This document shows positions 36,427 to 44,768 of a stretch of DNA of 64,000 nt, piece after piece. Position 1 is the first letter of the stretch, and each line of letters opens with the position of its first letter. The position numbers and the translations under genes are program-made. The stretch is from Bacillus sp. SLBN-46 (GTDB lineage Bacteria; Bacillota; Bacilli; Bacillales; Cytobacillaceae). The stretch is from the NCBI RefSeq assembly GCF_031453555.1, contig NZ_JAVIZM010000001.1, positions 2,115,001 to 2,179,000 on the forward strand. Reading direction: 5' to 3'. The notes beneath the pieces were generated by a model. The model did no database searches and was not told where the DNA came from. It saw only the letters and a program-made list of their open reading frames with translations.

Positions 36427-36552
36427 TATCTTCGGGGCAGGGTGAAATTCCCGATCGGCGGTATTGAGCATTGCTCTAAGCCCGCGAGCCTGTATGGGCA
36501 GGATTTGGTGTGATTCCAAAGCCGACAGTATAGTCTGGATGGGAGAAGATGG
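36427..36552 (+). promoter_or_regulatory. FMN riboswitch (RFN element)
   Basis: All conserved blocks are in order: ATCTTCGGGGCAGGGTGAAA, TTCCCGATCGGCGGT, AGCCCGCGAGC, GGATTTGGTGTGATTCC, AAGCCGACAGT and AGTCTGGATGGGAGAAGAT. The ends pair to form P1. It senses FMN and, by analogy to B. subtilis ribU, shuts off the downstream riboflavin importer when FMN is plentiful. Confidence 0.96.
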
Positions 36553-36616
36553 AGGTTCTGCAGACGTTCAAAAATGATATCTCAATGGACGTTTATTAAG
36601 CGTGCCTTTGTAAACT

Positions 36617-36645
36617 CCCTCAAGTTAATTGCTTGAGGGTATTTT
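36617..36645 (+). terminator. riboswitch-controlled terminator before ribU
   Basis: CCCTCAAG pairs with CTTGAGGG across TTAATTG, followed by TATTTTT. It lies between the aptamer and ribU, in the position of the expression platform. Confidence 0.85.
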
Positions 36646-36713
36646 TATTCTTGAGATCGTCTTTTTGCTGAACCTCTCTTCCTAACGTGATGGATCAAAA
36701 AGGAGAGAGGAAG

Positions 36714-37298
36714 ATGGAAAAAATGAAGAAAACGAAGAAAATGAATGTTAAGGCTTATGTTTCAATTGGCATGCTTAGTAGTATTGCATATTTGTTAATG
36801 CTACTAAACTTTCCGCTGCCGTTGTTTCCAAACTTTTTATTTGTTGATTTTAGTGATATTCCCGCTTTAATTGCTGCATTAATTTTTGGCCCGATTGCGG
36901 GTATATTGGTTGAGTTTTTCAAAAATGTGCTTAATTATCTTGCGACTGGAAGCCAAACAGGAATTCCTGTAGGTCATATTGCTAATTTCCTAGCTGGTAT
37001 TGTGTTTGTTCTTCCGACATATTATGTATACAACAAACTAAAAACAAAAAAAGGGATGACACTAGCTTTAGTTGTTGGAACCATCACAATGGCTGTGATT
37101 ATGAGCATCCTAAATTACATCATCATTTTACCGGCCTATACTGTATTAATGGGATTTCCAGATATGCGAAACCTAGTCGTTCCAGCTATACTGCCTTTTA
37201 ATATATTGAAGGGTGTCATGATGTCATTCATTTTCATGTTGTTATTTATTCGGATGCAGTCATGGATCCATAAATTTTCAATAATAAAAGGGGCATAA
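36714..37298 (+). CDS. ribU: riboflavin transporter RibU (ECF substrate-binding component)
   Basis: 194-residue integral membrane S component of an ECF transporter importing riboflavin (FmnP/YpaA in B. subtilis). About six hydrophobic segments; family features include LNFPLPLFPNFLFVDFSDIPAL and FGPIAGILVEFFKNVLNYL. ATG 36714 follows AGGAGAGAGGA. It is governed by the FMN riboswitch upstream. Because no riboflavin synthesis genes are seen in the usual place, import could matter more in this organism. Confidence 0.93.
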   Translation: MEKMKKTKKMNVKAYVSIGMLSSIAYLLMLLNFPLPLFPNFLFVDFSDIPALIAALIFGPIAGILVEFFKNVLNYLATGSQTGIPVGHIANFLAGIVFVLPTYYVYNKLKTKKGMTLALVVGTITMAVIMSILNYIIILPAYTVLMGFPDMRNLVVPAILPFNILKGVMMSFIFMLLFIRMQSWIHKFSIIKGA

Positions 37299-37303
37299 AA
37301 AAG

Positions 37304-37335
37304 ACAAAGGTCCATTTTCGGGCCTTTGTTTTTTA
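37304..37335 (+). terminator. intrinsic terminator after ribU
   Basis: ACAAAGGTCC pairs with GGGCCTTTGT around ATTTTC, followed by TTTTT. Confidence 0.82.
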
Positions 37336-37344
37336 TTTGCAATA

Positions 37345-37373
37345 ATGGAAAACCCCTCCTATTTTAGGAGGGG
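37345..37373 (-). terminator. intrinsic terminator of fer
   Basis: CCCCTCCTA pairs perfectly with TAGGAGGGG across TTT; on the minus strand TTTTCC follows. Confidence 0.8.
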
Positions 37374-37405
37374 TAGTAGCTTAAGAATATTTTATTAGCA
37401 AAATA

Positions 37406-37771
<366 letters not shown>

Positions 37772-37912
37772 TTATTATAGCCTTCCATCGGTAAATTGAA
37801 TTTCTTAAAGTTACACAATTTTCAGCAACAAGTACCTCCATTTCATGTTAAAATAATAATAGAAAAAATGGATATTTTGTCGAATATAAACAAGAAAAAG
37901 TGGTGAGGTGGA

Positions 37913-38959
37913 ATGAAGCAGATAGAATCCATTATTCTTTATTGCTTAAAACAACTAAATTGCGAGCGAACAGTTTATTCCATCTTTCATTTACTTAATG
38001 GAAAAAAGTCATCTCAAACGATTCAGGATGCCCATTTGTTTTCTTTGAAAAATTTTTTTGGTGTTTATGAACCCCTAAAGAGAGACGCTTTTGAAGAGAT
38101 TATCCAATCCATGATAAACCAAAATCAAATCTCCTTTCATGGTGATCAGCGATACCATCTTACCACTCATGGGAAGACACTCCTTGAAAACAATCCACCA
38201 ACGTCTTATTTGGATGGGTGGAGTTATCATTCAATTACAAATTTATTTTGGGAAAGACTGTCGTTATTCATTCAGGTTACTTCAAATCTTGTATATGGGG
38301 AGAAAAGATATATTCCCATACAAAAAAATAAAGAACACCACCAATGGTTGAAGAGCGTAGTAAAAGAGATAAAAATCCCAAAGAAAGAGGTAGGTGAATT
38401 GGTTTTTGCTGAATTGGTCAGTTGTTTTGACCATTATAATGGTGTGGACCCATCCATTTTTGTTTTTCGGCTGACTGGTTTTAAACAGATTGGTTTAACG
38501 CCACAACAGACAGCTAGAAAGTTAGAGATGGATGAGCATGAATACCACCTTGCTTTTATTCAAACACTTCATTATTTAATACAAAAGATTGGGCAGGAAG
38601 CAGGTCAATTTAGCATATTACCTTTACTTATTCGCGGCCTTAAACAAACAAATGAATTAACTCTATCATCTAGGAAAACATGGGATTTATTAAATCAGGG
38701 ATATCCGCTCGATCACATTGCCAATCTTAGACAGTTGAAAATGAGTACGATTGAAGATCATCTTGTTGAATTTGCATTACATGTAAATGATTTTTCCATT
38801 GATTCATATGTAAGCAAAAATCTACAAGAGGAGATTTTATCCATTTCTCGAAAATCGGGAACAAGACAACTAAAGGTGATTAGGGACAAATTGAATACAG
38901 CAACATATTTTCAAATAAGGTTAGTCTTAGCGAAATATGGTGATAGATCATGGAACTAG
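37913..38959 (+). CDS. ypbB: YpbB, conserved partner gene of RecQ helicase
   Basis: 348-residue cytosolic protein of the YpbB family. It carries an N-terminal helical region and a C-terminal helix-turn-helix-like part (TWDLLNQGYPLDHIANLRQLKMSTIEDHL, about 260-290, similar to the RQC/HTH-40 type). Function unknown, but the gene overlaps recQ by ten bases, as its B. subtilis equivalent is adjacent to recS, suggesting joint action in DNA metabolism. ATG 37913 follows GTGAGGTGG. Confidence 0.84.
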   Translation: MKQIESIILYCLKQLNCERTVYSIFHLLNGKKSSQTIQDAHLFSLKNFFGVYEPLKRDAFEEIIQSMINQNQISFHGDQRYHLTTHGKTLLENNPPTSYLDGWSYHSITNLFWERLSLFIQVTSNLVYGEKRYIPIQKNKEHHQWLKSVVKEIKIPKKEVGELVFAELVSCFDHYNGVDPSIFVFRLTGFKQIGLTPQQTARKLEMDEHEYHLAFIQTLHYLIQKIGQEAGQFSILPLLIRGLKQTNELTLSSRKTWDLLNQGYPLDHIANLRQLKMSTIEDHLVEFALHVNDFSIDSYVSKNLQEEILSISRKSGTRQLKVIRDKLNTATYFQIRLVLAKYGDRSWN

Positions 38960-40458
38960 AAATACTTTTAGAGAAATATTTTGGATACCATTCATTTAAA
39001 ACAGGACAAAAGGAAGTCATTACCTCCTTACTTGAAGGGAAACACACATTGGCCATGCTCCCTACAGGTACCGGGAAATCATTATGTTACCAGCTACCTG
39101 GTTATATCCTAAAAGGTCAGATTTTAATTGTTTCTCCACTATTATCCCTTATGCAGGATCAAGTAGAGCAAATGAATCGGTTTGGAGAAAAAAGGGTCGT
39201 GGCATTGAATTCTTTTCTTCCTGTAGAAGAAAGGAACAAGGTGCTGAATCGGTTGAACAATTATAAATATATATTTATTTCCCCTGAAATGCTGGGGATT
39301 CCATTTATTATTAGAAGGCTTCAACAGCTTACCGTTTCATTGTTCGTGGTGGATGAGGCTCATTGTATTTCACAATGGGGCTTTGATTTTCGACCAGATT
39401 ATTCAAAACTAGGGGATATTCGCCGAAAACTGGGAAATCCCTTAACATTAGCACTTACGGCTACTGCTACTATGAAGGTAAGGGAAGATATTATTGCATC
39501 ACTTGGGTTAGAAGTAGTTAATAAAATTGAATCAACGATTGATCGTCCGAATATTTCTTTTTATGTTGAAGAATTGGCTAATTTCGATGAAAAGCAGAAT
39601 CGTGTTGTTGAACTTGTCTCTAAACTGCAGAAACCTGGAATCATTTATTTTTCAAGTAAAAAAATTGCCGAACAAGTGGCTTCTTTATTAGTTGAAAAAG
39701 GAATCTGTCAGGCTATGGCCTATCATGGGGGACTGGAGCAAAACACAAGAGTTCTGATCCAACAACAATTTATTAATGACCAGCTAGATGTAATTTGTGC
39801 AACAAGTGCCTTTGGAATGGGAGTGAATAAGGAAAATATTCGGTTTATTATTCATTATCACATGCCAATGCAAATGGAGTCTTATCTTCAGGAGATTGGA
39901 CGTGCAGGGCGTGATGGCAGTCCGAGTATTGCGATTCTGCTATATTCTCCAGGTGATGAACAACTACCAATCCAGCTTGCAGAGGGAGAGCTTCCATCAG
40001 TACAACAAATAGATTGGTTGTTCCAGCAAATTATGCAAACCCAACAGTTAGACAATGGTGGAATTAATCTCCATAGTGACTTAAGAGATTTCGGAGGATT
40101 TACTGAAATACAGTGGAGAATAATGGAGGAGTTAATACACCATAGATATAAACAGGATATAAGTATTAACACTTTACAAGATACAATTTCAGAGTTTGTT
40201 AAAGAAAGAATAAGGATCAAAAAAAGTAATATATTTCAAATGAGAAAATGGATTGAATCAACGACGTGCCGGCGTGAATTGATCCTGAAATATTTTGAAG
40301 AAACACTCACCTCCAAGGTTTCATTATGCTGCGATAGATGTGGGATTCATCTAGAGAGCTATGAATCAAACGGAAATCTTTCATTAGGAAGACACAGTGA
40401 GGGAGACTGGAAGGATTATTTAGCCCAAATTTTATTAAATAGCGAGATGAGTGAATGA
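38950..40458 (+). CDS. recQ: RecQ-family ATP-dependent DNA helicase (RecS type)
   Basis: 502-residue superfamily 2 helicase. Walker A is LPTGTGKSLCYQLP, motif II VVDEAHCISQWGFDFRPDY (DEAH), motif III ALTATAT, motif VI near LQEIGRAGRDG. A zinc-binding segment with CRREL, CCDRC closes the RecQ core. At about 500 residues it lacks a C-terminal HRDC domain, like the short B. subtilis RecS. It overlaps ypbB upstream and ypbD downstream (ATGA). Confidence 0.92.
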   Translation: MELEILLEKYFGYHSFKTGQKEVITSLLEGKHTLAMLPTGTGKSLCYQLPGYILKGQILIVSPLLSLMQDQVEQMNRFGEKRVVALNSFLPVEERNKVLNRLNNYKYIFISPEMLGIPFIIRRLQQLTVSLFVVDEAHCISQWGFDFRPDYSKLGDIRRKLGNPLTLALTATATMKVREDIIASLGLEVVNKIESTIDRPNISFYVEELANFDEKQNRVVELVSKLQKPGIIYFSSKKIAEQVASLLVEKGICQAMAYHGGLEQNTRVLIQQQFINDQLDVICATSAFGMGVNKENIRFIIHYHMPMQMESYLQEIGRAGRDGSPSIAILLYSPGDEQLPIQLAEGELPSVQQIDWLFQQIMQTQQLDNGGINLHSDLRDFGGFTEIQWRIMEELIHHRYKQDISINTLQDTISEFVKERIRIKKSNIFQMRKWIESTTCRRELILKYFEETLTSKVSLCCDRCGIHLESYESNGNLSLGRHSEGDWKDYLAQILLNSEMSE

Positions 40459-41063
40459 AAAAGAAGTATATCGAATTAATCGCCAGCTTAACTGATAAAG
40501 AGCTACTTAAACATTTATATTTAACACAGGTCATTCTTTTAGTCATTTCTTTCATTTTAGGGCTACTTTTATTTGACCATTTTTCTTATTTAAAGTCTTT
40601 CAATTTAATGGATCGGAACATAATTGCAATAGGTATTCCTGCAGGGGTGGCAGTAGTTATTTTAGATATAATATTAATGAGAATTTTGCCTTCTTCTTTT
40701 TATGATGATGGGGGATTGAATGAAAGAATTTTTAGGAATAAATCGATCCTTCATATCCTTTTCATTGCGGCATTTGTCGCATTTAGTGAAGAATTACTTT
40801 TTAGAGGGATCATACAAACAAAGGTTGGATTACTATTAGCCAGTATTATTTTTGCTATTATTCATTATCGATACCTTTTTAATTGGTTCTTGTTTTTAAA
40901 TATTATTGTCCTTAGCTTTTTAATCGGTAGCATTTATGCTTTTACAAATAACTTAGTTGTTACAATTTTTATGCATTTTGTCATTGATTTTCTTTTAGGT
41001 ATATATATAAAATTTAAACGTGCACCATTTGATGTCCAACAAGAGGGGGGTCTCCATGAATAA
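40455..41063 (+). CDS. ypbD: CPBP-family intramembrane protease YpbD
   Basis: 202-residue polytopic membrane protein of the CPBP (Abi/CaaX-like) protease family. The glutamate pair motif SEELLFRGIIQTK is present near residue 112, then the histidine-containing HYRYLFNW and FMHFVIDF. About five to six membrane segments. It overlaps recQ by four bases and ypbE starts within its last codons. Confidence 0.86.
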   Translation: MKKKYIELIASLTDKELLKHLYLTQVILLVISFILGLLLFDHFSYLKSFNLMDRNIIAIGIPAGVAVVILDIILMRILPSSFYDDGGLNERIFRNKSILHILFIAAFVAFSEELLFRGIIQTKVGLLLASIIFAIIHYRYLFNWFLFLNIIVLSFLIGSIYAFTNNLVVTIFMHFVIDFLLGIYIKFKRAPFDVQQEGGLHE

Positions 41064-41763
41064 AGAAGAACCATATAGGGACCAAGCGGAAAGGTTAAAA
41101 CAACGGATCCAAAAAATAAATGAAAAAGTGGAGTACGGTGATGAATTACCTCCACGAGAACAAATCCATCGGCAAAAAAAGAAGAAAACAAAATGGAAGT
41201 TAAGATTTCCCGTAATTCGATTATTAGTCTTATGCTTTATCCTTTTGCCTATTATTATCTTTAGTGTTATCTCATATCGTGATAGCGGTAAAAAAACCAT
41301 AGGGACAGAAAAAACCTCAAGCGATTCTATCGGATATGAAACCATTAATCTCGATAATAATGAAGATGAAAGCAAGGCGGATTCTGAAAAAACTGAGGAT
41401 CATATTCAAAACGATTCAAATGTGAGTAGTCCAGAGGAACAAAGTGAAGTGCCTATGGTAGAAGAGAAATCAACTGTTGATAGTAGTCAGCCAACCACCC
41501 AAAGTGTGCCTGCTAGTTCTAATCAAGCACCGGCTGATCAACAACAAACAGACAAAAATAGTAATACACAAACAGTAACAAAAAAAACAGAGCCCACTGT
41601 AAGAGTAAAATATCATACGGTCCAGCCTGGAGAGGGTCTATTCCGAATTGCAATGAATTATTATCGGTCTCAAAAAGGGGTAGACATTATTAAAAAGGCG
41701 AACAATTTAACCAGTGAAAATATTTATGCTGGTCAAGTATTAAAAATCCCATTAAAAAACTAA
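41056..41763 (+). CDS. ypbE: YpbE, membrane-anchored LysM protein
   Basis: 235-residue protein with a cytosolic basic N-terminus (about 1-50), one membrane helix (about 54-74), a long Ser/Thr/Gln/Glu-rich spacer, and a C-terminal LysM module (YHTVQPGEGLFRIAMNYYRSQ to GQVLKIPLK) that should bind peptidoglycan outside the cell. ATG 41056 follows GAGGGGGG and overlaps ypbD. A terminator follows. Confidence 0.86.
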   Translation: MNKEEPYRDQAERLKQRIQKINEKVEYGDELPPREQIHRQKKKKTKWKLRFPVIRLLVLCFILLPIIIFSVISYRDSGKKTIGTEKTSSDSIGYETINLDNNEDESKADSEKTEDHIQNDSNVSSPEEQSEVPMVEEKSTVDSSQPTTQSVPASSNQAPADQQQTDKNSNTQTVTKKTEPTVRVKYHTVQPGEGLFRIAMNYYRSQKGVDIIKKANNLTSENIYAGQVLKIPLKN

Positions 41764-41790
41764 CCGATCATCATTTGGTCGGTTTTTTTA
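41762..41790 (+). terminator. intrinsic terminator after ypbE
   Basis: AACCGATCA pairs with TGGTCGGTT (one G-U) across a short loop, followed by T6. Confidence 0.82.
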
Positions 41791-41853
41791 TGGAAAAGAA
41801 CATATTGTTTAGGACAAGTTCATAAGTATATATGGAGAAATGGAGGGATATGA

Positions 41854-42309
41854 ATGGATTCTCCAATCCAATTACTTGAACATACCGACCAAGCAACTAA
41901 ACAAATGTTAGAAAACGTGAGAAAACGGAAAAAAAAATTTGATGATACAAAACTATGGCATTATATTTCGATATATGCGACTCTTTCCCTTGCTTTAATC
42001 TTTATTGCGTATTTTTATTTTACTATTTATCTGCATTTTTCTTATTCATTTTTAGCTGTATTATCCGCAACTATCAATGATTCATACAGTGTGTCGCTTT
42101 TATCACTCGTGCTTATTGGACTAGGGTCCATGAATGTATTGAAACAACAAAAAGAGAAAAAGGAAAAGGAATATCAGGAACTAAGATGTGAGATTGTCGA
42201 TCGGAGCAAAGATTTATGGAAAAAGGAAGAGGAATGGAAGAATCGTCATATTGTGTTTGAAACTATGAAGAAAAAATACGATATTAACCTCTATCACGAA
42301 AAAAAATAA
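41854..42309 (+). CDS. ypbF: YpbF family membrane protein
   Basis: 151-residue protein with two membrane segments (about 40-62 and 72-96), a charged N-terminus and a basic, coiled-coil-like C-terminal tail (KQQKEKKEKEYQEL). The position after ypbE and the size match B. subtilis YpbF. Function unknown. It ends at a bidirectional terminator facing cotJC. Confidence 0.8.
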   Translation: MDSPIQLLEHTDQATKQMLENVRKRKKKFDDTKLWHYISIYATLSLALIFIAYFYFTIYLHFSYSFLAVLSATINDSYSVSLLSLVLIGLGSMNVLKQQKEKKEKEYQELRCEIVDRSKDLWKKEEEWKNRHIVFETMKKKYDINLYHEKK

Positions 42310-42336
42310 GAAGCAGAGTCATTTCTGCTTCTTATT
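42305..42336. terminator. bidirectional terminator between ypbF and cotJC
   Basis: AATAAGAAGCAGA and TCTGCTTCTTATT form a perfect 13-base stem with a six-base loop, A-rich on the left and T-rich on the right. Confidence 0.88.
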
Positions 42337-42340
42337 TTCA

Positions 42341-42910
42341 TTAAAAGAACTTTTTCTTGTCGCGTTCTTCTTTTAATATCTCCACAGCTTCACGGAAGCG
42401 AAGGGAGTGAACAATCTCACGTTCACGTAAAAATCGAAGACTATCATTAATATCCGGATCATCACTTATGTTTATTAACCATTGATAAGTAGCCCGTGCC
42501 TTTTCTTCTGCAGCAATATCCTCATATAAGTCAGCAATAGGATCACCCTTAGCCGTAATATATGTTGCTGTCCACGGTACTCCTGCAGCATTATGATAGT
42601 ACAAGGCACTGTCATGATCGACATAATGTTCCCCTAGTCCAGCGGCTTTTAATTGATCTGGTGTTGCATCTTTCGTTAATTTATAGACCATTGTAGCAAT
42701 CATTTCGAGGTGAGCAAATTCTTCTGTTCCGATATCTGTAAGAAGCCCAATTACCTTATCAGGAATAGTATATCTTTGGTTTAAGTACCGGAGGGCAGCG
42801 GCAAGTTCTCCATCTGCACCTCCATATTGCTCAATTAAATACTTTGCTAATGTTGGATTACATGTGCTCACTCGTACAGGATATTGTAGTTTCTTTTCGT
42901 AAATCCACAT
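42341..42910 (-). CDS. cotJC: spore coat protein CotJC, manganese catalase-like
   Basis: 189-residue ferritin-like, Mn-catalase-type protein of the spore coat. The di-metal residues fit LIEQYGGADGELAAALRYL, GTEEFAHLEM near residue 62 and AAEEKARATYQWL. It is the third gene of cotJABC, separated from cotJB by a 144-base gap filled with a repeat element. In B. subtilis cotJ is elsewhere, so the operon has moved relative to that map. Confidence 0.92.
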   Translation of the reverse strand: MWIYEKKLQYPVRVSTCNPTLAKYLIEQYGGADGELAAALRYLNQRYTIPDKVIGLLTDIGTEEFAHLEMIATMVYKLTKDATPDQLKAAGLGEHYVDHDSALYYHNAAGVPWTATYITAKGDPIADLYEDIAAEEKARATYQWLINISDDPDINDSLRFLREREIVHSLRFREAVEILKEERDKKKFF

Positions 42911-42935
42911 GAATGAAAATCCCTCCTTCTATACT

Positions 42936-43056
42936 TATCTAGCTCCAGCGCCTAGCCCCTCGGGTCAAATAACCTTCGTCAATAAAAGTCAAAAGGCGGA
43001 CTTTTCTTGCCGAAGAACATTTGCCTGTCGGGGCTGACCAAGGCGCTTCCGCTTTT
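42936..43056. repeat. Bacillus-type structured intergenic repeat inside the cotJ operon
   Basis: About 120 bases with the boundary motifs TCTAGCTCCAGCGCCTAGCC on the left and GGGGCTGACCAAGGCGCTTC on the right, ending GCTTTT. Outer AGCGCC/GGCGCT and inner AGCCCC/GGGGCT pairs are inverted, so the element folds on itself. I recognise this pattern from intergenic repeats in several Bacillaceae genomes, but a genome-wide copy count was not possible. It ends at the cotJB stop codon and lacks any transposase. Confidence 0.72.
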
Positions 43057-43315
43057 AAACTTGCCAAGGCCAAGGGCTGTCGTCCCAATTCCATGGATAG
43101 CCTGAGTAACTGTTGCCATATTGTAATAACGGGCCAAATTGACTTTCAAACGCTTTTTTTAATCGTTTTCTTTCTTTTGCATAATGATTGAATTGATTAA
43201 TAGCTTCAAGGTCATCGTTATGTGTGTCTAAGTATAGAGTTAGCTCGACTAAAACAAAGTCAACTGCTTGGAGCTGTTCCATTAATTGATAATATTCAGC
43301 GGGTACCTGTTTCAT
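43055..43315 (-). CDS. cotJB: spore coat protein CotJB
   Basis: 86-residue helical coat protein. The family pattern QLQAVDFVLVELTLYLDTHN near the N-terminus and the Trp/Tyr-rich C-terminus (YPWNWDDSPWPWQV) are present. It overlaps cotJA by four bases. The intergenic repeat begins right after its stop. Confidence 0.9.
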   Translation of the reverse strand: MKQVPAEYYQLMEQLQAVDFVLVELTLYLDTHNDDLEAINQFNHYAKERKRLKKAFESQFGPLLQYGNSYSGYPWNWDDSPWPWQV

Positions 43316-43542
43316 GTTGGTAATCCCCCTTGCGCTTTTTCAGAGGAATTAAAGTAAGGATCATAAAGGTCCTTCCATAGCGTGCCAGCTTTAAGTGCTT
43401 CAAGTGGAGAAAATTGTGGAAGATTCGGTGGCTGGAATCCCATATATAAATGGGGTGGCGTGGAATAGGTTTTTTCTAGTATTGGCTTACAAGGGTCAAA
43501 CGGACTCACGTAAGGATGATATGTTTTAAAATGAGTATTCAT
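43312..43542 (-). CDS. cotJA: spore coat-associated protein CotJA
   Basis: 76-residue proline-rich coat protein, first gene of cotJABC. The typical region MGFQPPNLPQFSPLEALKAGTLWKDLYDPY is seen, split here as MGFQPPNLPQFSPLEALKAG and TLWKDLYDPY. I chose ATG 43542 behind GGGAGGG; an ATG at 43569 lacks a site. A sigma-E type promoter lies upstream. Confidence 0.88.
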   Translation of the reverse strand: MNTHFKTYHPYVSPFDPCKPILEKTYSTPPHLYMGFQPPNLPQFSPLEALKAGTLWKDLYDPYFNSSEKAQGGLPT

Positions 43543-43572
43543 TGTAGCCCTCCCTATATTCAACATCATTTA

Positions 43573-43600
43573 ATCTTATGAAAAAAATATCGTTTCATGA
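43573..43600 (-). promoter_or_regulatory. possible sigma-E promoter of cotJABC
   Basis: On the minus strand TCATGAA, 13 bases, CATAAGAT. The spacing equals the spoIIM and dacB promoters here, but both boxes have mismatches. cotJ is known to be sigma-E dependent. Confidence 0.4.
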
Positions 43601-43688
43601 CATAAAACTTTAAGATATTAAAGGGTTTTATTATCTGTTTGTAGAAGTATAATGAGAAGAATGGATTATTATTTTGAGGTGATGGGAA

Positions 43689-44321
43689 TTGTTCGTAAAA
43701 AATATAATGATACCAAAGCATGAGTGTTATACCGCACAGGATAATATAACGTTGAAGGATGCTTTGGACATGTTAGAGAAGCATCAGATTGACGGATTAC
43801 CTGTCTTACATGAAGATCAATATTTAGGGGTAGCGACCAGATATAAGATCTATGAAAGCTATTTTCTTTCTAATAAACAAAAGGAAGAGTATTTAACCTC
43901 GACTTTTGTTAAAGATGTTGTTACACACCAGGATAAGTTTTTGCAAGGTGAGGAACTATTTGAGAAAACACTCATTGACTTGAAGGATTTTCCTTTGTTG
44001 GCAGTAGTGGATTCAACAAAAAAATTCCTTGGAGTGGTGACTCGTTCTGATGTCATAAGCTCTTTTGAAAGTGCTTTTGGAGTTAATCGTCCTGGTGTTA
44101 GGATTGCATTCACTTCAGTTGAAACGGAAGGTCGAATTGCCCGATTATCTGAAATTGCCCATCACTTCCATGAACATATCATTTCACTTGTAACATTTGA
44201 TGAAACAGATAAATTAGTGAGAAGAATCGTTATGAAGATTGAAAAGAAAGACAATATTGACAAGTTTACAAAAAAACTAGAAGAGCATGGTTTCCGTATC
44301 TTGAGTATCCAAGAAGACTAA
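43689..44321 (+). CDS. CBS-domain pair protein with C-terminal ACT-like region
   Basis: 210-residue cytosolic protein: CBS domain 1 at about 1-60 (HQIDGLPVLHEDQYLGVATR), CBS domain 2 at about 75-130 (FPLLAVVDSTKKFLGVVTRSD), and a C-terminal alpha/beta region (about 138-208) compatible with an ACT-like fold. CBS pairs usually bind adenine nucleotides, and the protein resembles AcuB-type regulators in layout. It starts with TTG behind GAGGTGATGGGAA. It lies between cotJ and a small membrane gene; its last base is 25 bases before a terminator-like hairpin. Confidence 0.78.
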   Translation: MFVKNIMIPKHECYTAQDNITLKDALDMLEKHQIDGLPVLHEDQYLGVATRYKIYESYFLSNKQKEEYLTSTFVKDVVTHQDKFLQGEELFEKTLIDLKDFPLLAVVDSTKKFLGVVTRSDVISSFESAFGVNRPGVRIAFTSVETEGRIARLSEIAHHFHEHIISLVTFDETDKLVRRIVMKIEKKDNIDKFTKKLEEHGFRILSIQED

Positions 44322-44345
44322 TTAACTTCAAATAGGTAAAGAAAT

Positions 44346-44381
44346 AAAATCCCTCTCATACATTTATATGGGAGGGATTTT
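44346..44381 (+). terminator. terminator-like hairpin that also covers a Shine-Dalgarno site
   Basis: AAAATCCCTCTC pairs with GGGAGGGATTTT with one mismatch around a 12-base AT loop, followed by a few T. The right arm holds GGGAGGG, the ribosome site for ATG 44383, so folding would both end CBS-gene transcription and hide that site. Confidence 0.7.
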
Positions 44382-44382
44382 C

Positions 44383-44751
44383 ATGTTTTTTAATGTAAGC
44401 ATGCTGCTAGTCACTTTCTTAGGCGGCTATTTAACAATCCAATGGATACCAATTACACATCCGTTCGTCTTATCTGATTTTTTTATTAGTCTTGTTGTGA
44501 ATCCAATAAAATTTTTTGCTGCTTCTTTAGCTTTTTTTATCGGAATCCTCTGTGCGGGAAGTCAAATTCGAATGATCTTACATACAACTAAAAGAACCTG
44601 GAAAAAAGACTTTCATTTAAAGTTTTTATTTTACTCCAAAATTGTAGGACTCTTAGTAGTATTATTCATACTTTTTCAATTGGGCTGGGAGCACTCGCTT
44701 GTTTTTTTTAGTTTAAGTATGGTTTATGGTATTATTTCCGTAAAACAATAA
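44383..44751 (+). CDS. small polytopic membrane protein, unknown
   Basis: 122-residue protein with about four hydrophobic segments (near 3-24, 33-57, 78-100, 101-118). I do not recognise the family. GGGAGGG sits seven bases before the start but inside a hairpin arm. It ends 17 bases before ypbG, so it is probably co-transcribed with it. It is not in the B. subtilis mecB-ypbG order I know. Confidence 0.65.
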   Translation: MFFNVSMLLVTFLGGYLTIQWIPITHPFVLSDFFISLVVNPIKFFAASLAFFIGILCAGSQIRMILHTTKRTWKKDFHLKFLFYSKIVGLLVVLFILFQLGWEHSLVFFSLSMVYGIISVKQ

Positions 44752-44768
44752 GACAGAAAAGGGGAAAA

